Of a DNA stretch of 64,000 nucleotides, positions 24,528-33,561 are shown piece by piece. The DNA is from Heterorhizobium halophytocola (GTDB lineage Bacteria > Pseudomonadota > Alphaproteobacteria > Rhizobiales > Rhizobiaceae). The stretch is taken from NCBI RefSeq assembly GCF_017873095.1, contig NZ_JAGGJU010000006.1, forward strand, positions 186,001 to 250,000, given 5' to 3'. Made by a program: the position numbers and the translations under genes. The stretch's first letter is position 1. Every line of letters starts with the position of its first letter. The notes beneath the pieces were generated by a model. It made no database searches, was not told where the DNA came from, and was given only the letters and a program-made list of their open reading frames with translations.

Positions 24528-25214
24528 TCAGGATGGTTCTGGGCGGGCGATCAGGATCACCGGCAGGCCGAGCATCCGCGCGGCCTCGATCTTGCCGAAG
24601 CCGGCAGCACCGCCGGAATTGCGACACACGACATGGGTGATGCGATGGCCAGACAGCAGCGCCGCCTCGCTGTCGGCATCCGCCGGCTTGCCGATCAGCA
24701 GATCATGGCTGGCGAACCCTAGGGGCACTTCCGGCGGGTCGACCATGCGCAGGACGAAGTGGCAATCGGTGCGGGCCCGGAAGGCATCGAGATACTGCCG
24801 CCCGAGCGCCAGAAACACCCGCGCGCCGCGGGGCAGGGCGGCGGCGGCCGCGTCGAGCGAGGCAACGTCCGTCCAGCGATCGCCCGTCCCGGCAAGCCAT
24901 GGCCGGCGCTCGACGCGCTCCAGCGGGATGCCGGCCGCGGCACAGGCGCTGACCGCATTTTGTGAAATCCGCCGGGCGAAGGGATGCGTTGCATCGATCA
25001 CCCGGCTCACCTGCTCGTCCTTCAGATACCCTGCCAGTCCGTCCGCACCGCCAAAGCCGCCGATCCGCACTTCGCCGGGCGGCAGCACCGGATCCATCGT
25101 CCGGCCGGCAAGCGAGGTGATCACCCTTGCGGTTGTCTCTGCCACCAGTCGGGCGGCCAGATCTGCCGCCTCCGCCGTACCGCCCAGGATCAGCACCGTG
25201 TCTCTAGACCGCAT
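24528..25214 (-). CDS. cobK: precorrin-6A reductase
   Basis: CobK reduces precorrin-6A to dihydro-precorrin-6 (precorrin-6B) with NADPH. The 228-residue protein shows the family's start ILGGTAEAADLAARL at residues 9-23, then SLAGRT and VRIGGFGGADGLAGYL. The VIDATHPFARRISQNAVSAC block and the C-terminal SGHRITHVVCRNSGGAAGFGKIEAA segment follow. Its start overlaps the cbiD stop by 11 bases on the minus strand, so the pair is a two-gene operon opposite to the surrounding cob genes. Confidence 0.96.
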   Translation of the reverse strand: MRSRDTVLILGGTAEAADLAARLVAETTARVITSLAGRTMDPVLPPGEVRIGGFGGADGLAGYLKDEQVSRVIDATHPFARRISQNAVSACAAAGIPLERVERRPWLAGTGDRWTDVASLDAAAAALPRGARVFLALGRQYLDAFRARTDCHFVLRMVDPPEVPLGFASHDLLIGKPADADSEAALLSGHRITHVVCRNSGGAAGFGKIEAARMLGLPVILIARPEPS

Positions 25215-26331
25215 GGGCGATGATCGCTCCCTTGCGGTCGACGAGCAGGACGTCGACGTTCACCGGCGCACCGCGCAGTGTCGCAAGCGCCGTTTCGCGC
25301 GCCAGCGCGGCGATCGGGCCGGCAAGATCGATACCCAACCCGCGGGTGATTTCCAGCACTTCGAGGGCGGTATTGGCGGCCTTTATCCGTGCCTTTACCG
25401 GTTGGGCCAAGTCGCGGCATGCTGGCAGGTTCAGGAAGAAATCGAAATCCACCTGGCTGCGGGCCGAATGCAGGTCGAGCGCGCCCTGGGCGAGCTTGGT
25501 CAGCTTGGCAAAGCCGCCGGCGATCGTCAGCTGCGGCACGGGATGCACGCGCAGATATTTGAGCAGGCCACCGGCGAAATCGCCCATGTCGAGCAAGGCG
25601 CCGTCGGGCAGGCGATGAAAGGCCTGCGCCGCCTTTTCCGATGTCGAACCGGTCGCACCCAGCACATGGCTCAGACCTTCCGCGCGGGCGACGTCGATGC
25701 CGCGGTGGATCGAGTGAATCCAGGCCGAGCAGGAAAACGGATGCACGACGCCCGTGGTGCCGAGAATCGACAGGCCGCCGACAATGCCGAGCCGCGGATT
25801 CCAGGTCTTCTGCGCGATCGATGCCCCGTCTGGAACAGAAACCGTCACCTCGATATCTGCGGCAAGGCCATGCTCTGCACAGAGCGCCTCGATCTCCGCC
25901 GTCATCATCGCGCGGGGAACCGGATTGATCGCCGCTTCGCCGACCGCGATCGGCAGGCCCGCCTTGGTGACCGTGCCGACGCCGTCGCCGGCGACAAAGC
26001 GGATGCCGCTTGCCGCTGGCAGTTGCCGCACGCGCACGGATATCGTGGCACCATGGGTCACATCGGGATCATCCCCGGCATCCTTGACGATCGCCGCTTC
26101 GGCAAGGCCGTCGTCGAGAGCCTCGTGGCAAAGCGCAAAGGCCGGTGTCTGGCCGCGCGGCAGCGTGATCGTCACCGGGTCGGGGAAGCTGCCGGTGAGC
26201 AGCGCGGTCAGGGCGGCCTTGGTCGCCGCGGTCGCGCAGGCACCGGTCGTCCAGCCGGTGCGAAGCACGCCTTCCGGACGCTGCCTTGTGGCAGACGCGG
26301 TGTCATCGATCGGCGGGGCGGGCGTGCTCAT
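25204..26331 (-). CDS. cbiD: cobalt-precorrin-5B C1-methyltransferase (CbiD)
   Basis: CbiD methylates C1 during corrin formation. It replaces CobF in organisms without a CobF gene; none is seen in this window. The 375-residue protein has the start region LRTGWTTGACATAATKAAL and the GDDPDVTHGATI motif. GDGVGTVTKAGLPI, NPRLGIVGGLSILGTTGVV and the C-terminal GDFAGGLLKYLR follow. The ATG at 26331 was chosen because residues upstream of it (ORF open to 26412) are not conserved-looking. Divergent from cobA with about 90 bases between, which must contain both promoters. Confidence 0.95.
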   Translation of the reverse strand: MSTPAPPIDDTASATRQRPEGVLRTGWTTGACATAATKAALTALLTGSFPDPVTITLPRGQTPAFALCHEALDDGLAEAAIVKDAGDDPDVTHGATISVRVRQLPAASGIRFVAGDGVGTVTKAGLPIAVGEAAINPVPRAMMTAEIEALCAEHGLAADIEVTVSVPDGASIAQKTWNPRLGIVGGLSILGTTGVVHPFSCSAWIHSIHRGIDVARAEGLSHVLGATGSTSEKAAQAFHRLPDGALLDMGDFAGGLLKYLRVHPVPQLTIAGGFAKLTKLAQGALDLHSARSQVDFDFFLNLPACRDLAQPVKARIKAANTALEVLEITRGLGIDLAGPIAALARETALATLRGAPVNVDVLLVDRKGAIIAHAV

Positions 26332-26423
26332 GGCGCCGTTATAGGACAGGTCGCAGCAGGGCGAAAGCCGGTGCCTTTCCGTGCGGCGTTGCAATTTTCG
26401 GGAGTGAGGCATAGACGGGTGCC

Positions 26424-27260
26424 ATGAGTGACAGTCCCTTTGCGCATCTGCCGTCTTTGGAGCTGGGTCATGTCTGGCTTGCCGGTGCGGGGCCGGGCGA
26501 TCCGGGCCTGCTGACGCTGCTTGCCGCCAAGGCGCTCGGCGAGGCCGATGTGATCGTTCACGACGCGCTGGTCAACGCGGACTGCCTGAAGCTTGCGCGC
26601 ACGGGAGCTGCCCTCGAATATGCCGGCAAACGCGGTGGCAAGCCGTCTGCCCGGCAGCGCGACATCTCGCTGCGGCTGGTCGAACTTGCCCGCGAAGGCA
26701 AGCGCGTGCTGCGGCTGAAAGGCGGCGATCCCTTCGTCTTCGGCCGGGGCGGCGAAGAGGCGATGACGCTGGTCGAACATGGCGTGCCGTTCCGCATCGT
26801 GCCGGGCATTACCGCCGGCATAGGCGGGCTCGGCTATGCCGGCATTCCCGTCACCCACCGAGAGGTCAACCATGCCGTCACCTTCCTTACCGGCCATGAT
26901 TCGTCCGGGCTGGTGCCCGACCGGATCGACTGGCAGGCGATCGCCAGGGGGTCGCCGGTGATCGTCATGTATATGGCGATGAAGCATATCGGCCATATCG
27001 CCGCGGCGCTGATCGCCGGCGGACGATCGTCAGACGAGCCGGTCGCCTTTGTCTGCGATGCCGCCACCGACCGGCAGCGCGTCGTCGAAACAACGCTTGA
27101 AGGCGCGGAGGCCGCAGCCCGCACGCTGGAGCCGCCGGCCATCGTCGTCGTCGGCGAGGTCGTGCGCCTGCGGCCGTCGCTCGACTGGCTGGGCGCGCTG
27201 TCCGGGCGCCGGCTGCAGCCGGACCCCTTCGCCGAGGCCAATCAGAAAGACAGGGCATGA
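26424..27260 (+). CDS. cobA: uroporphyrinogen-III C-methyltransferase (SUMT)
   Basis: CobA adds two methyl groups (C2, C7) to uroporphyrinogen III to make precorrin-2, the entry step to cobalamin and siroheme. At 278 residues it is the stand-alone form. It has VWLAGAGPGDPGLLTLLAAKAL at the N terminus, then VIVHDALV and the RLKGGDPFVFGRGGEEA loop. IVPGITAGIGGLGYAGIPVTHR and MYMAMKH follow, all diagnostic. Its stop overlaps the cobB start (ATGA), giving the operon cobA-cobB-cobC-cobD. Confidence 0.97.
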   Translation: MSDSPFAHLPSLELGHVWLAGAGPGDPGLLTLLAAKALGEADVIVHDALVNADCLKLARTGAALEYAGKRGGKPSARQRDISLRLVELAREGKRVLRLKGGDPFVFGRGGEEAMTLVEHGVPFRIVPGITAGIGGLGYAGIPVTHREVNHAVTFLTGHDSSGLVPDRIDWQAIARGSPVIVMYMAMKHIGHIAAALIAGGRSSDEPVAFVCDAATDRQRVVETTLEGAEAAARTLEPPAIVVVGEVVRLRPSLDWLGALSGRRLQPDPFAEANQKDRA

Positions 27261-28564
27261 GTGGATTGATGATCGCCGCACCGACAACCGGGTCGGGCAA
27301 GACGACTGTTACGCTCGGCCTGTTACGTGCACTGAAAAAGGCCGGCTATCCGGTGGCGCCCGGCAAGGCGGGACCCGATTATATCGACCCGGCCTTCCAT
27401 GCGGCCGCGAGCGGCGAAGTCTGTCTCAATTTCGACCCCTGGGGCATGCGCCGCGAGCTGCTGGTCGCCAATGCGGCGCTGCATATGTCGGGCGGCAAGA
27501 CGCTGGTGATCGAGGCGATGATGGGCCTGTTCGACGGGGCTGCCGACGGCTCGGGCTCGGCCGCCGATCTCGCCTCCATGCTCGGCCTCTCGGTCGTCCT
27601 CGTCGTAGACTGCGCCAAATCCTCCCACTCGATCGCAGCCCTGGTCAGCGGCTTTGCCAATTTCCGCATCGACATCCGCATTGTCGGCGTCATTCTCAAC
27701 CGGGTCGGCAGCGATCGTCACGAGACCATGCTGCGCGGCGCGATGGACAAGATCCGCATGCCGGTCTTCGCCGTCATCCGCTCCGAACAGGCGCTCACCG
27801 TGCCGGAACGGCATCTGGGCCTGGTCCAGGCCGGCGAGCACGGCGAACTCGACAGTTTCATCGAGCATGCCAGCGACGTGGTGGCCGGCAATCTCGACCT
27901 CGCCACCCTGATGCGGGCCGCCCGGGCCATCCCGGACCGGACATCGGACGCCAATATCGCCCGGCTGCCGCCGCTCGGCCAGCGGATTGCCGTTGCCCGC
28001 GATATCGCCTCGGCCTTCTGCTACGAGCACATGCTGCTCGGCTGGCGCCGCCGTGGCGCGGAGATCTCCTTCTTCTCGCCGCTTGCCGACGAGGCGCCGG
28101 AGGCGGACTGCGACGCCGTCTATCTGCCGGGCGGCTATCCCGAGCTTCACGCCGGCAAGATTGCCGCCGCCGCCACCTTCCGCTCCGGGATGATCGCCGC
28201 GCGCGATCGCGGCGTGCGGATCTTCGGCGAGTGCGGCGGCTATATGGTGATGGGCGAGGGCCTGATCGACGCCGAGGGCGTCCGGCATGAGATGCTGGGG
28301 CTGCTGCCGGTGGTCACCAGCTACGAGACCCGCAAGCGGCATCTCGGTTACCGCAGGATCAGGCCGGTCGGGGGCGACTTCTTCGACACCGCGCTTGCTG
28401 CACACGAGTTTCATTATGCGACGATCGTCTCGGAAGGCGAGGGCGAGGCCCTGTTCGAGGCGGAGGATGCGCTCGGCATGCCGCTCGGCCGGCAAGGCCG
28501 TGTCCGCGGCACTGTCGCGGGGTCGTTCATGCACCTGATCGATATTGCCGGCGAGGCGCCATGA
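27257..28564 (+). CDS. cobB: hydrogenobyrinic acid / cobyrinic acid a,c-diamide synthase
   Basis: CobB amidates the a and c side chains using glutamine and ATP. The 435-residue protein pairs an N-terminal ATP-dependent amidoligase domain with a C-terminal class I glutamine amidotransferase domain. The ligase domain shows APTTGSGKTTVTLGLLRAL at residues 7-25, then KAGPDYIDPAFHAAASG and IEAMMGLFDG. In the amidotransferase domain, VYLPGGYPELHAGKI and the nucleophile Cys in IFGECGGYMVMG lie near residue 325. The C-terminal HEFHYAT contains the catalytic His region. It overlaps both neighbours by 4 bases (ATGA at each end). Confidence 0.97.
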   Translation: MSGLMIAAPTTGSGKTTVTLGLLRALKKAGYPVAPGKAGPDYIDPAFHAAASGEVCLNFDPWGMRRELLVANAALHMSGGKTLVIEAMMGLFDGAADGSGSAADLASMLGLSVVLVVDCAKSSHSIAALVSGFANFRIDIRIVGVILNRVGSDRHETMLRGAMDKIRMPVFAVIRSEQALTVPERHLGLVQAGEHGELDSFIEHASDVVAGNLDLATLMRAARAIPDRTSDANIARLPPLGQRIAVARDIASAFCYEHMLLGWRRRGAEISFFSPLADEAPEADCDAVYLPGGYPELHAGKIAAAATFRSGMIAARDRGVRIFGECGGYMVMGEGLIDAEGVRHEMLGLLPVVTSYETRKRHLGYRRIRPVGGDFFDTALAAHEFHYATIVSEGEGEALFEAEDALGMPLGRQGRVRGTVAGSFMHLIDIAGEAP

Positions 28565-29565
28565 GCGGAGCGATCGCCCATGGCGGTGCGATCGGGGCGG
28601 CCATCGCCCGGTTTGGCGGCGCGAAGTCCGACTGGCTCGACCTGTCGACGGGGCTGAACCCCTGTCCACCCGACCTGCCGGCGCTCGACAACGCGGCATG
28701 GCATCGCCTGCCCGACCGCGAGCTGTTCGACCAGGCTGAAACGGCAGCCGCCCGCTTCTACGGCACCGTCGGCATGCGCCCGCTGGCCGTTGCCGGCACG
28801 CAGGCCGCCATCCAGCAATTGCCGGGTCTGGTGCAGCCGGGTCGCCGGGTCGCGATCGTAAGCCCGACTTACGGCGAATATGGACGGGTATTTGCCGAGG
28901 CCGGCTTTGCGATGGACCGCATTGCCGCCCTGGCCGACGTGACGGCGGATCACCGCCTCGTCGTGGTCGTCAATCCGAACAACCCGGATGGCCGGACATA
29001 CCGCCCGGACGCGCTTGCGGCATTGGCCGGGCAGATGGCGGACCGCGGCGCGCTGCTCGTCGTCGACGAAGCCTTTGCCGACTGCACGCCGGGCATCAGC
29101 CTTGCGCCCGTGGTCCACGATCATCCCAATCTGCTCGTCTTCCGCTCCTTCGGCAAATTTTTCGGCATGGCCGGCATCCGCATCGGCTTCGTGCTTGCCG
29201 GTGACGCGCTGCGCCAAGCGCTGGAAACCACGCTTGGTCCCTGGGCCGTCTCCGGACCGGCGCTCTGCGTGGCCGCCAGGCTGATGACGGGTGACACAAG
29301 CGCCATTCACCGGACGATTGCCGCACGCAAGGCGGCGCAGATGGATATCCTGCACGCCAACGGCCTCCAGCCGTTGGGCGGAACCTCTCTGTTCGCGCTG
29401 GTCGAGAGCGACCGTGCCGCGCAGTTGCACGATCATCTCTGCCGTCGGCATATCCTGACGCGCGTGTTCGACTACGCGCCGACATGGCTGCGTCTCGGCC
29501 TTTGCCCCGACCGCGCCGCCGACGCACGGCTGGGCGTGGCGCTGGCCGCATTCGGTGACCGCTGA
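28561..29565 (+). CDS. cobC: CobC, threonine-phosphate decarboxylase-like PLP enzyme of cobalamin synthesis
   Basis: CobC, with CobD, is needed for attachment of the aminopropanol arm. Related enzymes decarboxylate L-threonine O-3-phosphate. The 334-residue fold type I PLP enzyme shows DLSTGLNPCPP near residue 25, AVAGTQAAIQQLPGL and VVVNPNNPDGRTY. VVDEAFADCTP and the PLP-lysine context VFRSFGKFFGMAGIRIGF (Lys near residue 199) follow. It overlaps cobB by 4 bases and is 2 bases ahead of cobD. Confidence 0.94.
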   Translation: MSGAIAHGGAIGAAIARFGGAKSDWLDLSTGLNPCPPDLPALDNAAWHRLPDRELFDQAETAAARFYGTVGMRPLAVAGTQAAIQQLPGLVQPGRRVAIVSPTYGEYGRVFAEAGFAMDRIAALADVTADHRLVVVVNPNNPDGRTYRPDALAALAGQMADRGALLVVDEAFADCTPGISLAPVVHDHPNLLVFRSFGKFFGMAGIRIGFVLAGDALRQALETTLGPWAVSGPALCVAARLMTGDTSAIHRTIAARKAAQMDILHANGLQPLGGTSLFALVESDRAAQLHDHLCRRHILTRVFDYAPTWLRLGLCPDRAADARLGVALAAFGDR

Positions 29566-29567
29566 AC

Positions 29568-30542
29568 ATGCTGCATATGCTCGTGCTCCTCGTCGCCCTG
29601 CTGCTTGATCGCCTTGTCGGCGATCCCGACTGGATGTGGCGCCGGATCAAGCATCCGGTGGTGCTGTTCGGCGCGGCGATCGACACCCTCGATCGCGCCC
29701 TCAACGACCGCAAGGCAACCGGCCACACGCGGCGGCGCAATGGCGTGATTGCCATCGCGGGCCTGCTGGCCATTGCCATCCTGACGGGCTTGGTGCTGCA
29801 CACCCTGTTCCTGCGGCTGCATTTCGTCGGCGCGCTGCTGGAAGTCGTCGTCGTTACGGTGTTCCTCGCGCAAAAAAGCCTCGCCGATCACGTCGGCGCC
29901 GTGGCGCTCGGTTTGCGCCGCGACGGGCTGGAGGGCGGGCGACTGGCCGTTGCCATGATCGTCGGGCGGGATCCGAAGACACTCGACGAGCCCGGCGTCT
30001 GCCGTGCGGCGATCGAGAGCCTTGCGGAGAATTTTTCCGACGGCGTCGTGGCCCCGGCGCTCTGGTATGCGGTGGCCGGCCTTCCGGGGCTGCTCGCCTA
30101 CAAGATGCTCAACACCGCCGATTCGATGATCGGCCATCGCAGCGACAAATATCGCGATTTCGGCTGGGCCTCCGCCAGGCTCGACGACATCGCCAACTGG
30201 CCGGCTGCCCGGCTTTCGCTGGTGCTGGTGGCGCTGTCGGCCCTGAGCATGGGCGGCATCAGGGTCGCGCGGCGCGGCGTCGCGGTGACCCTGCGCGATC
30301 ACGGCCTGCATCGCTCGCCCAATTCCGGCTGGCCGGAGGCCGCCTTTGCAGGCGTGCTGGACCTGCAGCTTGCCGGTCCGCGTGTCTATGGCCGCGAGCG
30401 GGTGAGCGAGCCGATGATCAACGCCGCCGGCCACGACACGGCGACTGCGCCAGATATCGACCGCGCGCTGAAACTGTTCTGGCTGAGTTGTACCTGGCTC
30501 GCGACGGTCGCAGGACTTGCAACGCTTGCCATTCTACTGTGA
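29568..30542 (+). CDS. cobD: adenosylcobinamide-phosphate synthase (CobD/CbiB)
   Basis: CobD/CbiB is an integral membrane enzyme that amidates adenosylcobyric acid with aminopropanol (phosphate). The 324-residue protein starts with ALLLDRLVGDPDWMWRRIKHPVVLFG, a signature with conserved Asp and His-Pro. It has four to five membrane segments. It also contains AIESLAENFSDGVVAPALWYAVAGLPGLLAYKMLNTADSMIG-type motifs (residues about 145-187) and the conserved HGLHRSPNSGWPEAAFAGVLDLQL region. It is the last gene of the cobABCD operon. A 128-base gap follows before the L,D-transpeptidase. Confidence 0.96.
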   Translation: MLHMLVLLVALLLDRLVGDPDWMWRRIKHPVVLFGAAIDTLDRALNDRKATGHTRRRNGVIAIAGLLAIAILTGLVLHTLFLRLHFVGALLEVVVVTVFLAQKSLADHVGAVALGLRRDGLEGGRLAVAMIVGRDPKTLDEPGVCRAAIESLAENFSDGVVAPALWYAVAGLPGLLAYKMLNTADSMIGHRSDKYRDFGWASARLDDIANWPAARLSLVLVALSALSMGGIRVARRGVAVTLRDHGLHRSPNSGWPEAAFAGVLDLQLAGPRVYGRERVSEPMINAAGHDTATAPDIDRALKLFWLSCTWLATVAGLATLAILL

Positions 30543-30670
30543 GTATCGCGTCAAATAATCGTCAAACAAATATCCGCCGGTAATGTTAACGCGAATACAT
30601 CGCCTTGTTCTATTGCTTTTGCCGCGCCTGTCGTCTTCAATTTGACCGACAACGACAAGGCGAGGGGACC

Positions 30671-31099
30671 ATGAGCAGAATTTCTATTTTCGCGGCGGCG
30701 TTCTGCTGTCTTTTCTTCTATGCGGTTCTGGCGGAAGCCGGTGGCCTTGTGGCGCGCATCAGTCTGCGCAACCAGACGCTGACACTGGTGCAAAACGGCG
30801 TCGTGACCGACCGCTGGAAGGTTTCCACCGCCCGACGCGGCTATGTGACGCCGCGGGGCAGTTACGGCGCCAAATGGCTGTCGCGCCATCATCGCTCGCG
30901 CAAATACGACAATGCGCCGATGCCCTACGCCATCTTCTTCAAGGGGGGCTATGCGGTGCACGCCACCTATGACCTGAAACGCCTGGGACGGCCGGCCTCG
31001 CATGGCTGCGTCAGGCTGCATCCCGACAATGCGGCGCGGCTGTTTTCGATGACCCAGCGCTACGGCCTTGCCAATACGCGCATCGTGATCACGCAGTAG
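30671..31099 (+). CDS. L,D-transpeptidase (YkuD domain)
   Basis: This 142-residue secreted protein has a signal peptide at residues 1-22 (hydrophobic FAAAFCCLFFYAVL core, cleavage near AEA). A minimal YkuD domain follows, with IFFKGGYAVHATYD and the catalytic-site signature SHGCVRLHPDNA, whose Cys forms the acyl-enzyme. Such enzymes cross-link peptidoglycan or attach proteins to it in the periplasm. The ATG at 30671 follows a GAGGGG site. It stands alone between cobD and the convergent fnrN gene. Confidence 0.93.
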   Translation: MSRISIFAAAFCCLFFYAVLAEAGGLVARISLRNQTLTLVQNGVVTDRWKVSTARRGYVTPRGSYGAKWLSRHHRSRKYDNAPMPYAIFFKGGYAVHATYDLKRLGRPASHGCVRLHPDNAARLFSMTQRYGLANTRIVITQ

Positions 31100-31149
31100 T
31101 TTCCAGCCATGCACGCCGCGGGGTGGGGGCCTTGCGCCCACCGAGGGGA

Positions 31150-31917
31150 TCAGTCCTCGCCTGCGGCGCTTGCCAACCGGTCCATATTGGTCACGGTGAT
31201 GTGGCGATTGTTCTCGATCGCAATCACGCCTTCCTTGCGCAGCTTGGTCATCTGCCGGCTGACGGTTTCGATCGTCAGGCCGAGGAAATCGGCGATTTCC
31301 GCCCGCGACAGCGGCAGGTCGAACACCGTCGTGCGGCTTTCCTCGGCATCATAATGGGTGGCGATCAGAAAGAGGAAGCTTGCGACCTTCTCGTTGGCAT
31401 TCTTGCGCCCGAGGGTCAGCATCCAGTCCCGGGCTTCGTCCAGCTCCTTCAAGGCCTGGTTGAGCAGGCCGCGCTCCATGCTGGGGGCTGCGACGATCAT
31501 CCGTTCCAGGATGGTGCGCGGGAAGCTGCACAGCTGCAGATCGGTAGCTGCCTCGACCGAGAGCGCGCTTTCCGGATGGAAGGGCCTGCCAAGGAAATCG
31601 GGGGCGAATTGCAGGCCGACGATCTGCTGGCGCCCGTCGCTCATCATCTTCGACAGCTTCACCACGCCGCGCAGGATATTGCTGTAGTGATCGACGTCGT
31701 CGCCCTGGCCGACGAGTTCGCTTCCGGCCTCGACGGTGCGGCGCGAGGAATGGCGATTGAGTTCGGCCAGCTGGGTCGTTGTCAGCGTACCGCAAAGCCC
31801 GCCATGACGCGCTTCGCAGGCGCGGCAGACTGCTGGCAGCTCGTCCAGAATGCGGTCGCGTCGTGACGTGTCCACGGTGCTCAACCCCCTTTGAAGTCGT
31901 AAAGCCTGTCGGTTCAT
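31150..31917 (-). CDS. fnrN: FnrN-type oxygen-sensing transcription regulator (Crp/Fnr family)
   Basis: FnrN senses oxygen through a [4Fe-4S] cluster and activates microaerobic genes. In this 255-residue protein the N-terminal cluster ligands are Cys31, Cys34 and Cys42 in CRACEARHGGLC; the fourth is the Cys in LQLCSFPRT. The cAMP-type beta roll follows, then a winged helix with the recognition helix IETVSRQMTKL (E..SR, as in FNR). The FNR box at 32019-32032 lies about 108 bases upstream of the ATG, so autoregulation is likely. An in-frame GTG 14 codons in, behind GGGGTTGAG, is an alternative start. Confidence 0.95.
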   Translation of the reverse strand: MNRQALRLQRGLSTVDTSRRDRILDELPAVCRACEARHGGLCGTLTTTQLAELNRHSSRRTVEAGSELVGQGDDVDHYSNILRGVVKLSKMMSDGRQQIVGLQFAPDFLGRPFHPESALSVEAATDLQLCSFPRTILERMIVAAPSMERGLLNQALKELDEARDWMLTLGRKNANEKVASFLFLIATHYDAEESRTTVFDLPLSRAEIADFLGLTIETVSRQMTKLRKEGVIAIENNRHITVTNMDRLASAAGED

Positions 31918-32018
31918 CCCCGAACCGACACCTAGCCCGCAGCGGTCTTACCGCCACCGGTCGCGAAAGACCAGTCGATTGGATACTACCGGGACGGGCG
32001 AAAAAAGCCATCGACAAT

Positions 32019-32032
32019 TTGACTGAAGTCAA
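32019..32032. promoter_or_regulatory. FNR box (anaerobox) shared by fnrN and hemN
   Basis: TTGACTGAAGTCAA is a perfect dyad of the form TTGAC-N4-GTCAA, matching the FNR/FixK consensus TTGAT-N4-ATCAA apart from the T-to-C change at the fifth base. It is centred about 65 bases upstream of the hemN ATG, so activation from position -41.5 would put the hemN start of transcription near 32067. It is the only such box in the fnrN-hemN spacer and could also control fnrN on the other strand. Confidence 0.9.
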
Positions 32033-32090
32033 CTCCAGGCCGCGGCCCGGCGACTATCAATCCGAAACATACGAAACGGGCAGGGTCACC

Positions 32091-33455
32091 ATGGCTATCG
32101 ATCTGAAAACACAGTCTCTTCTTGCAAGGTTTGGCGGACAGGTGCCGCGATATACCAGCTATCCGACCGCGCCGCACTTTCACCAGGGGATCGACTGCGA
32201 CAATTATGCGCAGTGGCTGCAGGCCTTGGATCCGGGCGAGGGCCTCTCGCTCTATGTGCATATTCCCTATTGCGACCGTCTTTGCTGGTTCTGTGCCTGC
32301 CATACCAGGCAGACCCTGCGCTATGCGCCGATCACCGCCTATCTGAAGGCGCTCTACCGTGAAATCGATACGGTTGGCGGCTTGGTCCCGGCCGGTGCTT
32401 GCGTCCGCGCCGTGCATCTCGGTGGCGGTTCGCCGACCATGCTGCTGCCCGAAGACATGGTCGACCTGATGGCCCGGCTGCGCGTCGCCTTCCGGTTTTC
32501 CGACGATGTCGAGATCAGTGTCGAGATGGACCCGAACGATCTCGATGTGCCGCGCTACGACGCGCTGGCCGCGATCGGCATGACCCGCGCCAGCCTCGGC
32601 GTGCAGGATTTCGATCCGAAGGTGCAGGAGACCATCAACCGCATTCAGACCTTCGAACAGACCAGATCTGTGGTCGATTCGGTGCGCGCCCGCGGCGTCC
32701 GCTCGATCAATTGCGATCTGCTCTATGGGTTGCCGCATCAGACGCTGGCCGGCCTCGAACGCACGGTCAGCGACATCCTGTCGCTTGATCCGGACCGTAT
32801 CGCGCTGTTCGGCTATGCCCATGTGCCATGGATGAAGAAGCATCAGCAGATGATTCCGGCAGAGGCCTTGCCGGGTGCGGAGGCGCGGTTCGAGCAGATG
32901 CAGCGGGCGGGCGCCATGCTGACGGAGGCCGGTTACCGGGCGATCGGCATCGATCACTTCGCCAAGCCGGACGACAGGCTGGCGGTCGCCATGCGGGACG
33001 GGCGGCTGAAGCGGAATTTCCAGGGCTATACCGACGACGCCAACGGTGCGCTGATCGGGCTGGGTGCCTCGTCCATCGGGCGGCTGCCGCAGGGCTATGT
33101 GCAGAACATGCCGGCGACCGGCGAATACCAGCGCATGGCCGAAAGCGGTTCGCTCTGCGTGGTTCGCGGCATCGAGGTTTCCTTGGAAGACCGGATCCGG
33201 CGCGATGCGATCGAGCGGGTGATGTGCGATTTCCGCATCGATTTCGCGCAGTTGCGGGCAGAATGGGGACCGGCGGCCGAGCCGCTGATCGCCGAGGCGC
33301 GACGCCTGGCGGCCGCCGATGGCGGAGAACTCGTGGCGCTCGATGGCGACGCCCTGAGCCTCAGGCCGCAGGCCCGCGTCTTCGCCCGCAGCGTCGCGGC
33401 CGCCTTCGATACCTATCTGCAGACCGGCAAGGGGCGTCATTCGATTGCTGTTTAG
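32091..33455 (+). CDS. hemN: oxygen-independent coproporphyrinogen III oxidase
   Basis: HemN is a radical-SAM enzyme that decarboxylates two propionates of coproporphyrinogen III, allowing heme synthesis when oxygen is scarce. This 454-residue protein has PRYTSYPTAPHF near residue 19. The radical-SAM cluster motif CDRLCWFCAC (CxxxCxxC) lies near residue 62, followed by HLGGGSPTML and ISVEMDPNDL. SLGVQDFDPKVQETINRIQ and a C-terminal HemN domain complete it. ATG 32091 was chosen because the frame upstream crosses the FNR box and shows no family similarity. It provides heme for the cbb3 oxidase encoded further on. Confidence 0.97.
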   Translation: MAIDLKTQSLLARFGGQVPRYTSYPTAPHFHQGIDCDNYAQWLQALDPGEGLSLYVHIPYCDRLCWFCACHTRQTLRYAPITAYLKALYREIDTVGGLVPAGACVRAVHLGGGSPTMLLPEDMVDLMARLRVAFRFSDDVEISVEMDPNDLDVPRYDALAAIGMTRASLGVQDFDPKVQETINRIQTFEQTRSVVDSVRARGVRSINCDLLYGLPHQTLAGLERTVSDILSLDPDRIALFGYAHVPWMKKHQQMIPAEALPGAEARFEQMQRAGAMLTEAGYRAIGIDHFAKPDDRLAVAMRDGRLKRNFQGYTDDANGALIGLGASSIGRLPQGYVQNMPATGEYQRMAESGSLCVVRGIEVSLEDRIRRDAIERVMCDFRIDFAQLRAEWGPAAEPLIAEARRLAAADGGELVALDGDALSLRPQARVFARSVAAAFDTYLQTGKGRHSIAV

Positions 33456-33561
33456 GCAACACTTTGGTGCGAAATGATGCATTCGGCGTGCAAGGCCATT
33501 GGCATTTTGGCCAGAGTTTCATATCTGGGGGCCAGATTTGGATACCAAGAGGTACGCTAGC

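Noticed and set aside
24457..26427. 656-codon open frame on the plus strand opposite cobK and cbiD
   Set aside because: Its translation is Arg/Ala/Ser-rich with no family features, while the minus strand encodes two unmistakable enzymes. High GC produces such antisense frames.
31779..32090. N-terminal extension of hemN by about 104 residues
   Set aside because: It would run through the fnrN start region and the FNR box. The family start matches ATG 32091.
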